Under the pieces are notes generated by a model. The model was not told where the DNA came from. It saw nothing but the letters and a program-made list of their open reading frames with translations, and searched no databases. Positions 14,380-19,561 of a stretch of DNA of 19,561 nucleotides are shown piece after piece. A program made the translations under genes and the position numbers. The DNA is from Bacteroides fragilis (GTDB taxonomy: Bacteria > Bacillota > Clostridia > Lachnospirales > Lachnospiraceae): NCBI GenBank assembly GCA_023664485.1, contig JAMPFK010000039.1, forward strand, positions 1 to 19,561, in the 5' to 3' direction. Each line of letters opens with the position of its first letter. Position 1 is the stretch's first letter.

Positions 14380-14949
14380 ATGAAAAAAGCGATAGAATGG
14401 GCGGATGGAAAAACAAGATGCCGTTGGGCCAATCCGAAAAATGAACGGTATATCCGTTATCACGATGAAGAATGGGGCGTTCCCGTATATGATGACCATA
14501 AGCTGTTTGAAATGCTCCTGTTGGAATGTTTTCAGGCGGGACTTTCCTGGGAATGCGTACTGAATAAACAGGAGGCTTTCCGGGCGGCGTTTGATGATTT
14601 CGATCTGGAAAAGGTCTGCGCCTATGACGGGGAGCGTATGGAAAAGCTGCGGGAAAATCCCGGCATTATCAGGAATCGGTTGAAAATACAGGCGGCCGTT
14701 GGCAATGCGAAAGTATTCCGGGAAATCCAGAAAGAGTATCAGAGCTTTTCCGCTTATCTGTGGCATTGGAGCGGCGGAAAAATCATTTGCGAAACGGAGC
14801 GGACGCGTTCTGAGCTTTCCGACGCGATATCGGAGGACTTGAAAAAACGCGGCATGAAATTTGCAGGAACCACGATTATCTATGCGTATCTACAGGCAGT
14901 CGGCGTGATCGATTCCCATGAAAAAGGCTGTTTTCTGTGTAAGAAATAA
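14380..14949 (+). CDS. tag: DNA-3-methyladenine glycosylase I
   Basis: This 189-residue TAG enzyme excises 3-methyladenine from alkylated DNA. It aligns along its whole length with E. coli Tag as I remember it. The zinc ligands are kept: Cys14 in RCRWAN, His28 in YHDEEWG, His180 and Cys184 in SHEKGC. Glu49 in LLLEC matches the base-recognition Glu38 of E. coli. QAGLSW (52-57), GIIRNRLKIQA (95-105) and KRGMKFAGTTI (156-166) are strong family blocks. GAAAGGAG lies about 9 bases upstream of the ATG. It starts 24 bases after the helicase-nuclease gene and closes the operon, followed by a strong bidirectional terminator. This is the most confident functional call in the operon. Confidence 0.95.
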   Translation: MKKAIEWADGKTRCRWANPKNERYIRYHDEEWGVPVYDDHKLFEMLLLECFQAGLSWECVLNKQEAFRAAFDDFDLEKVCAYDGERMEKLRENPGIIRNRLKIQAAVGNAKVFREIQKEYQSFSAYLWHWSGGKIICETERTRSELSDAISEDLKKRGMKFAGTTIIYAYLQAVGVIDSHEKGCFLCKK

Positions 14950-14955
14950 AAAAAA

Positions 14956-14993
14956 CGGGAAGCAACGGAGCGTTTCCATTGTTTCCCGGTTTT
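14956..14993. terminator. Bidirectional terminator
   Basis: CGGGAAGCAAcGGA (14956-14969) pairs with TCCATTGTTTCCCG (14975-14988) apart from one G-T pair and one mismatch. TTTT follows on the plus strand (14990-14993). On the minus strand the A-run at 14948-14955 becomes a T-run. It can therefore end the glycosylase operon and, from the other side, the chemoreceptor gene. Confidence 0.75.
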
Positions 14994-15073
14994 ATATCGT
15001 TGTTAAAATAAGCTGGCTCTTTTTTCTTACTTATCACCGTTTAGCCCAATGTGCTTATCATCTGCATTTTGTT

Positions 15074-16762
15074 TCATGATTTTAACTTAAACTGATTAAC
15101 GAGTTCCTCCAATGTAGATGCCTGAGCGGACAGCTCTTCGCTGGTCGCAGAGGTCTCCTGTGCGGCTGCCGAGTTGTTCTGTATAACTTCTGCAATCTGT
15201 TCTACGCCTACTTCCAGCTGTTTCATGGATTCGGCCTGTGATTCGGAGAGATCGCTGATTTCCTTCGTGGACTGCGCCAGCATCTTAATGCCGCTGATAA
15301 CGCTTCCGATTGCCGTAGTGGTTTTTTCCGTGATTTCATTTCCGATTTCGATTTCATGAATGGAATTTTCAATCAGGTTTCTTGTGTTGACCGCCGCCGC
15401 CGCGCTGTCCGCCGCCAGTTTCCCAATCTGGTCTGCTACGACTGCAAAGCCTTTCCCTGCTTCGCCGGCTCTTGCCGCCTCAATAGAAGCGTTTAAGGAC
15501 AGGAGGTTTGTCTGGGAAGCGATGTCCTCAATTTCGGCAATGATGTTGGCAATTTCTTTGGAAGTGGTATTAATACGCTGCATTGCTTTCGTCAATTCCT
15601 GAATGTCCTCGTTGCTTCTTCCGGCCTCTAATTCAAACTCTTTCGCATCCTGATGGGACTTGTTCGCTTTATCAGAAGCGTTGACAACGGCATTTGTGAT
15701 ATTCTGAATGGTCGCTGTCAGTTCCTCGACCGAAGCCGCCTGGTCGGTAGCGCCTTCCGCAAGCGTCTGTGCGCTTTCTGCCATCTGGCTGGAGCCCAGT
15801 GAAACGGATTCCGCCGCCTCGCTGATTTTACGAAGCGTATCGCTCAGCGAAGCGATGATCTGTTCCATCGCGTTGCCCAATGTAACAAAATCGCCTTTAA
15901 ATTCTACTTCCGTGCTGATATCGAAGTTTCCGGAAGCGATCTCTCCGAGCCCTCTGTCCAGTTCGTTGATACAGGTCTGCATCATAGCTGACGCTTCCCG
16001 GAACGCTTCGGTCATCTCACCGATTTCATCGGGATACATTTTCTCAACGCTGATATTCAGATTGCCCTCGGCGAGCTGCCGGGAAGCGTCGTACACATGG
16101 GAAATCGGCTCCGAGAATACGCTTGCCAGAATCTTGGAAAATTTCGTAGCGATAACGGTAGCAATGATAATGACGATGATCATTGCGCCGATGATGAGAT
16201 AGGTCTGAATCTGCAGCCGGCTCGCTACGGAATTTCCCAAATCTACATTCAGGTCGATCAAACCCTCTACCGCATTTGTCAGCTCCTTCAAAGTCGGTTT
16301 TCCCTGTGTAAGAAGCATTTCCAGCGCTTCCGCATTCCGGTTGGCGAGCGCGAGTTCCGCAACCTCCGCAAAAATAGCGCGGTACTGCGGCAGAACGTCT
16401 TCGATGGTCTGAATATATGCCAGTTCCTCGGCGGTATTACAATGTTCTATCATCGTAGACATTGCCGCGTCGGTCTGCGCCTGTACTTCCGCCAGTTCCG
16501 TTTTCGATTCCATCATGCCCGCTTCATCTTCTACCAGGATCATTTCCCTTATAATAGCAGGCTCTTTGTTTAAGTAAGTACTGAAAATACCGATCTCACC
16601 CTGGGAAAATCCGTTATTTACCAAAGCGTTGCTGTACTGGAGGCTGTTGACCAGAAGGAAAATCAGCCCCAAAACGCCGGAAACGCTTGCTACAATGACA
16701 ACTAAAGTAAGGCAGTACCTCAGCTTGTCTCCTACTTTCATTTGTTTTATTTTATCGATCAT
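15074..16762 (-). CDS. Methyl-accepting chemotaxis protein
   Basis: This 562-residue transmembrane chemoreceptor passes a ligand signal to CheA/CheW. It has a first membrane helix at about 17-38, an extracytoplasmic helical bundle (about 40-182, 4HB-type), a second helix at about 187-208, and two HAMP-like units in tandem (about 210-262 and 265-312, each with an L-x-x-G-N-x-x-I/F-x-x-x/V pattern). A long methyl-accepting coiled coil ends in a hairpin with the highly conserved NLLSLNASIEAARAGEAGKG (419-438). No CheR-binding pentapeptide is at the C-terminus (it ends FKLKS). AGGAATTG lies just before the ATG. The gene is alone, with its own promoter at 16924-16951 and terminator at 14956-14993. 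The ligand is unknown. Confidence 0.95.
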   Translation of the reverse strand: MIDKIKQMKVGDKLRYCLTLVVIVASVSGVLGLIFLLVNSLQYSNALVNNGFSQGEIGIFSTYLNKEPAIIREMILVEDEAGMMESKTELAEVQAQTDAAMSTMIEHCNTAEELAYIQTIEDVLPQYRAIFAEVAELALANRNAEALEMLLTQGKPTLKELTNAVEGLIDLNVDLGNSVASRLQIQTYLIIGAMIIVIIIATVIATKFSKILASVFSEPISHVYDASRQLAEGNLNISVEKMYPDEIGEMTEAFREASAMMQTCINELDRGLGEIASGNFDISTEVEFKGDFVTLGNAMEQIIASLSDTLRKISEAAESVSLGSSQMAESAQTLAEGATDQAASVEELTATIQNITNAVVNASDKANKSHQDAKEFELEAGRSNEDIQELTKAMQRINTTSKEIANIIAEIEDIASQTNLLSLNASIEAARAGEAGKGFAVVADQIGKLAADSAAAAVNTRNLIENSIHEIEIGNEITEKTTTAIGSVISGIKMLAQSTKEISDLSESQAESMKQLEVGVEQIAEVIQNNSAAAQETSATSEELSAQASTLEELVNQFKLKS

Positions 16763-16923
16763 ATCAATTCCTGTTCTTCCTTTCCGTAAGAAGATTTACA
16801 AGGAAGAATTCCTTTCTTTTCCATAAATAGATTTCTTTCGGAGTAGCTTACATACAACAATATTCTAATGTCAAGGTTCAAGTTCCAATATCATTAGGAA
16901 TAAACAATGATTAAAGTAATTAA

Positions 16924-16951
16924 ATTATAGCACTTTTGGAGAAAAAAGCAA
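16924..16951 (-). promoter_or_regulatory. Promoter of chemoreceptor gene
   Basis: On the minus strand TTGCTT (16951-16946), a 16-base spacer and TATAAT (16929-16924) with an upstream TG (extended -10, TGC-TATAAT) form a strong sigma-A promoter. It lies about 160 bases before the start codon, so the mRNA has a long leader. TTGACA at 16876-16871 inside that leader lacks a well-placed -10. No sigma-D motility promoter was seen. Confidence 0.6.
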
Positions 16952-16997
16952 CTAAATAGCAGAATATTCCCGAAAATTGTGGCAGGCATGCAAGATA

Positions 16998-17342
16998 TTA
17001 CTCCTGACTGTTCAGAAAGCGTACGAATTGAGTCAGGCTTTTTCTTTTTTCCTCATTCAGGTTCTGGATATCGTAAACAATATCATGAAGGGAGATGCCG
17101 CTCAAATATTCCTGCGACAGATTGATGCTGCCCGTATAGGGGGAATGGATGCTGAGCAGATAGTCTGTGCTGACCTGATAGAGATGCGATAACCTGACAA
17201 TGTGATGCAGAGGAATTTCACGGAGACCGAGCTCATAATTAGAATAGGTCTGCTGTGTCGTTCCGAGATATTTGGCAATATATTCCTGACGGTAATTATG
17301 TTTCTCTCTTAGTTCCCGCAAAAGTTCATGTGTCTGTTTCAT
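16998..17342 (-). CDS. XRE-family transcriptional regulator
   Basis: This 114-residue DNA-binding protein has an N-terminal Cro/C1-type helix-turn-helix (about 7-62; RQEYIAKYLGTTQQTYSNYE holds the recognition helices). A short C-terminal region of about 45 residues has HDIVYDIQNLNEEKR. I start it at the ATG at 17342, which has AGGGGGA 6 bases upstream; a longer in-frame version to 17402 would run through the promoter. It aligns without gaps to the regulator at 17469-17816, with 57 of 114 positions identical by hand count, so the two arose by duplication. Its promoter carries a TTGTA/TACAA palindrome over the -10, so it probably represses itself or is repressed by its paralogue. Confidence 0.9.
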   Translation of the reverse strand: MKQTHELLRELREKHNYRQEYIAKYLGTTQQTYSNYELGLREIPLHHIVRLSHLYQVSTDYLLSIHSPYTGSINLSQEYLSGISLHDIVYDIQNLNEEKRKSLTQFVRFLNSQE

Positions 17343-17375
17343 GGTAATCCCCCTGCCTGTCAACATAACTTCATT

Positions 17376-17416
17376 TTGTTGTAAAAATACAATAGCACAC
17401 AACGAAAAGGAAACAA
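17376..17416 (-). promoter_or_regulatory. Promoter and operator of proximal XRE gene
   Basis: On the minus strand TTGTTT (17416-17411), a 16-base spacer and TATTGT (17394-17389) with an extended TG form a promoter. The -10 box overlaps a palindrome, TTGTA-aaaa-TACAA (17379-17392), and TTGTTGTA extends to 17376. Further ACAA-type half sites lie at 17397-17402 and 17423-17427. The arrangement suggests steric repression by an XRE dimer. Confidence 0.5.
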
Positions 17417-17468
17417 GGTTTTACAACGCATTCGTGTGAGAGGCGGAAAGATACAATAAACAGAGGTT

Positions 17469-17816
17469 TCAGCGCTTTTCGTGATGTAAAAACTGAATGT
17501 ATTTGACCAGATTTTTGCGGTCAGATTCATCCAGCGTCTGTATGTCAAAAACAATATCGTGCATCGTAATATTGTCGATATAGGCGGCGTTCATATCCAG
17601 GCTTCCGAGATAGCTCGTATCGGAACGCAGCAGATAATCGGTGCTGACCTTGTAAAATTTGGCGAGTTCCCTCACGACCGAAACAGGAATCTCACGATGG
17701 CCGTTTTCATAATTGGAATAAGTTTGTTGGGAGATGCCAAGATACTTTGCGATCGTTTCCTGTTTGATATCGTGGTCCTCTCTTAAATCTCTCAGAATCA
17801 TGTTCAACGTTTTCAT
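17469..17816 (-). CDS. XRE-family transcriptional regulator (paralogue)
   Basis: This 115-residue twin of the regulator at 16998-17342 has the same layout. The N-terminal helix-turn-helix (KQETIAKYLGISQQTYSNYE, about 18-37) is followed by the conserved STDYLL segment. The C-terminal part has MHDIVFDIQTLDESDRKNL. The SQQTYSNYE recognition region is nearly identical in both, so they probably bind the same or overlapping sites. I start it at ATG 17816, although its ribosome site is poor (TTGGGTA). The frame stays open to a TTG at 17864 that has no better site. It is divergent from the response regulator at 18029 across a 212-base region with a strong palindromic operator. Confidence 0.88.
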   Translation of the reverse strand: MKTLNMILRDLREDHDIKQETIAKYLGISQQTYSNYENGHREIPVSVVRELAKFYKVSTDYLLRSDTSYLGSLDMNAAYIDNITMHDIVFDIQTLDESDRKNLVKYIQFLHHEKR

Positions 17817-17879
17817 AACGATACCCAATAAGTCTGTCTGCCAGACCCTTACGCCTGTATTCAAAGTATGTTGTTATGG

Positions 17880-17904
17880 ATGATAACACACAACAAAATG
17901 TTGT
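17880..17904 (-). promoter_or_regulatory. Promoter and operator O1 of distal XRE gene
   Basis: ACAACA-aaa-TGTTGT (17890-17904) is a perfect 6-3-6 palindrome. Directly next to it on the minus strand is an extended -10, TGT-TATCAT (17888-17880), pointing to the XRE gene ending at 17816. The palindrome covers the promoter spacer, the classic place for autorepression. Confidence 0.55.
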
Positions 17905-17944
17905 TTGATGAATTACTGTAAAACGTAATAAAATGAGAATAACT

Positions 17945-17959
17945 ACAATACTATGTTGT
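17945..17959. promoter_or_regulatory. Operator-like site O2
   Basis: ACAATA-cta-TGTTGT has the same 6-3-6 layout as O1, with one mismatch in the left arm. A further TGTTGT half site follows at 17983-17988. O2 lies about 34 bases before the likely -10 of the response regulator gene (TATAAA, 17993-17998), a position that could serve activation or looping with O1. Confidence 0.45.
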
Positions 17960-18028
17960 AAATGGGAAATTACGACTATAGATGTTGTAGAATATAAAAG
18001 ACGGTGTTGACGACAAGAGGATGGGACA

Positions 18029-18763
18029 ATGGAATATACAGGCGATGAATTATTCTGGATAGCGATATGCGATGACGAAAAGGACAGCGCGCGGGAAATA
18101 AGAGAGATCCTTATGGAAGGGGAAGCGGAGCCGGGCGAGTTCAAAATATCGGTGTTTCCTTCGGGAGCGGCGCTGATGAATGCCAATGTGGGCAGATATG
18201 ACCTGCTCATACTGGATATGGTCCTTCCGGGAGAGAACGGCAGGGAGATTGCGCATGAATACAGGAGCAAAAATAAGGACGGCATATTCGTATTCTGTAC
18301 GGGAAAAGTATCTCCGGTGCCGGAGGATTTCCGTATGGGGCCTTATCGTTATATGAGAAAAGAATATCCGAGGAGACTGCGGAGAGACTTGCTGGAAACC
18401 GTGGAAGAAATGTACAGGCGGAGGATTAAATCCCGCTTGAAAGTGACGGAAGGCAAGACGACGATTCTGCTCCATATAGAAGATATTCTATATCTGGAAA
18501 TCGCGAAGAGCGGAAGCTATATTTATTACTTTAAAAGGCCTGATGAACTGTGTACGGTCAGAGTAAAGGAAAAGCCGAGAGAGCTGTATCCGCGCCTGTT
18601 CGCCTATGGGTTCGAGTTCGCGCACAACAGTTATCTGGTCAACTGCCGTTATCTGCATAAATGGAACAGCCGTGAGCTGGAACTTGTAAATGGAAAGCGG
18701 CTGAGCGTCAGCAGGGCAAGAGAAAAGAAATTCACGGAAGCTGCCATGAAATACATTACATAA
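18029..18763 (+). CDS. LytTR-family response regulator
   Basis: This 244-residue transcription factor of the AgrA/LytR type has an N-terminal receiver domain (about 8-125) and a C-terminal LytTR DNA-binding domain (about 136-241). The acidic pocket is Asp15-Asp16 in ICDDEKD, the phosphoacceptor is Asp63 in LILDMVLPGENG, and Thr91 and Lys111 fill the conserved switch positions. The receiver is thus likely active. LytTR features include ILYLEIAKSGSYIYY and FAHNSYLVNCRYLHKW. AGAGG at 18016-18020 lies 8 bases before the ATG. No histidine kinase gene is in the window. It is divergent from the XRE genes and precedes a glycosyltransferase by 80 bases, so control of a surface-polysaccharide locus is plausible. 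Confidence 0.92.
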   Translation: MEYTGDELFWIAICDDEKDSAREIREILMEGEAEPGEFKISVFPSGAALMNANVGRYDLLILDMVLPGENGREIAHEYRSKNKDGIFVFCTGKVSPVPEDFRMGPYRYMRKEYPRRLRRDLLETVEEMYRRRIKSRLKVTEGKTTILLHIEDILYLEIAKSGSYIYYFKRPDELCTVRVKEKPRELYPRLFAYGFEFAHNSYLVNCRYLHKWNSRELELVNGKRLSVSRAREKKFTEAAMKYIT

Positions 18764-18778
18764 ATACCGGGCCGGGAA

Positions 18779-18807
18779 TTGTAAGTTGTAACCAGATAAG
18801 GTAAAAT
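18779..18807 (+). promoter_or_regulatory. Promoter of glycosyltransferase gene
   Basis: TTGTAA (18779-18784) and TAAAAT (18802-18807) are separated by exactly 17 bases. A direct repeat, TTGTAAgTTGTAA (18779-18791), covers the -35 region and resembles the ACAA/TTGT half sites found around the XRE genes. Confidence 0.45.
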
Positions 18808-18843
18808 TGTGTCTTGAAAAGAATGGACGAGAGAGGTTTCATG

Positions 18844-19561
18844 ATGTACAAAGTTTCTTTATTGCTTACGACTTATAATTGCGTAACGAATCTGCCGGTT
18901 ACGCTGAAAAGTATACGGAGCCAGACTTATCCGGCGATAGAAGTCATTATTGTTGACGGCTGTTCGACGGACGGTACGCTCGCGCTCATCGAACAGTTCG
19001 CAAAGAACAGCGGCCTGGAAGTGAAGTGGATTTCGGAACCGGACAAGGGGCTTTACGATGCCATGAATAAGGCATACCGCATGAGCACGGGCGATATTAT
19101 CGCTGTCTGTAATGATCAGCTGAGTGAAAAAGGCGCCGTCGCTGCTTTTGTGGAGGCCATTGAAGCAGCCGGAAAAGACTGTATCGGCGCCCATTCCGAT
19201 CTGATGTATATGGAGGACGGCAGACCGGTCCGAAGCTGGCATATGGGAGAGGGCGATATCCGGCAGGGCTGGATGCCCGGTCACCCCACCTTATACCTGA
19301 AAAGAGAGATATACGAAAAATACGGTCAATATGACACCAGCTATCGCCTTGCCGCGGACTATGAATTCATGGTGCGTTTTTTAAAGGACAGGAAAAACAG
19401 GCTCGCATATATCCCGAAAGTATTGGTACTGATGTTCTACGGAGGGACGAGCAATGCGGGGCTTCGTAACTACCTGCTCTCCTTTAAAGAGGGTTATATG
19501 GCGCTGCACAGAAACAGCGTAGAATTCCCGCTCATGATTACTTTAAAAAGGGCATGGAGGG
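18844..19561 (+). CDS. Family 2 glycosyltransferase (partial)
   Basis: This open frame of 239 codons continues past the right end of the window, so the C-terminus is missing. It is a GT-A fold family 2 transferase, cytoplasmic face, expected to add a sugar from a nucleotide sugar during surface-glycan synthesis. The N-terminal SLLLTTYNCVTNLPVTLKSI and VIIVDGCSTDGT hold the donor site. WISEPDKGLYDAMNKAY is typical of WcaE-like members. GHPTLYLKREIYEKYGQYD and AADYEFMVRF match the acceptor/catalytic half. At the usual N-x-D-D metal motif it reads CNDQLSEKG, which is atypical. GAGAGG at 18831-18836 favours the second ATG (18844) over 18841. It may open a polysaccharide cluster. Confidence 0.9.
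   Translation, partial: MYKVSLLLTTYNCVTNLPVTLKSIRSQTYPAIEVIIVDGCSTDGTLALIEQFAKNSGLEVKWISEPDKGLYDAMNKAYRMSTGDIIAVCNDQLSEKGAVAAFVEAIEAAGKDCIGAHSDLMYMEDGRPVRSWHMGEGDIRQGWMPGHPTLYLKREIYEKYGQYDTSYRLAADYEFMVRFLKDRKNRLAYIPKVLVLMFYGGTSNAGLRNYLLSFKEGYMALHRNSVEFPLMITLKRAWR

Noticed and set aside
14107..14766. 219-codon minus-strand open frame
   Set aside because: Antisense to the helicase-nuclease C-terminus and the Tag gene, both with clear motifs on the plus strand.
16973..17864. Longer versions of both XRE genes (starts at 17402 and 17864)
   Set aside because: The extensions run through promoter and operator sequence and lack ribosome sites; the two paralogues align from the shorter starts without gaps.

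Overview
The window looks like chromosomal DNA from a gut-type Clostridia bacterium, most likely Lachnospiraceae. Signs are strong AGGAGG-type ribosome sites, tight short operons on both strands, moderate GC, and the protein families present: DHA3 exporter, DUF990-type ABC permeases, XRE/LytTR regulators and a double-HAMP chemoreceptor. This is inference from reading; no database search was possible. No rRNA, tRNA or CRISPR array was seen.

Layout. (a) 1-1446 is a visibly AT-richer stretch with two tandem GNAT acetyltransferases, a truncated minus-strand gene remnant (1267-1446) and possibly the last codons of a transposase at the left edge. It reads like an acquired patch. (b) 1515-2333 has a run of back-to-back hairpins, a Nudix hydrolase and a doubtful small ORF. 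(c) 2341-2697 is a YjbR/MmcQ protein on the minus strand. It is followed by a MITE-like inverted-repeat element and then a possible leader-peptide attenuator. (d) 3109-6512 is a plus-strand unit: DHA3 efflux pump, type-B carboxylesterase, GNAT acetyltransferase. This is the gene content of a drug-resistance or detoxification operon. (e) 6507-7652 is a CE2-like SGNH esterase on the minus strand. (f) 7786-10265 is a minus-strand three-gene ABC exporter (ATPase plus two different permeases) with a good promoter, a hairpin-rich 5' leader and a terminator over the last stop codon. (g) 10810-14949 is a plus-strand three-gene DNA-transaction operon: hypoxanthine-DNA glycosylase, a 1013-residue WYL-like/SF1-helicase/nuclease fusion, and 3-methyladenine-DNA glycosylase I, closed by a bidirectional terminator. 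(h) 15074-16762 is a chemoreceptor on the minus strand. (i) 16998-18763 holds two paralogous XRE repressor-like genes (minus) and a divergent LytTR response regulator (plus). The promoters here carry repeated ACAACA/TGTTGT sites. (j) 18844-end is a family 2 glycosyltransferase running off the window, perhaps the first gene of a surface-polysaccharide cluster.

The most promising candidate for an undescribed system is (g). A large helicase-nuclease with an N-terminal WYL-like sensor domain lies between two glycosylases that remove deaminated and alkylated purines, with gaps of only 21 and 24 bases. It could be a damaged- or modified-base-triggered DNA degradation or repair module. The second is the leader ORF and mutually exclusive hairpins before the exporter (c/d). 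The third is the paired XRE/LytTR switch next to the glycosyltransferase (i/j).
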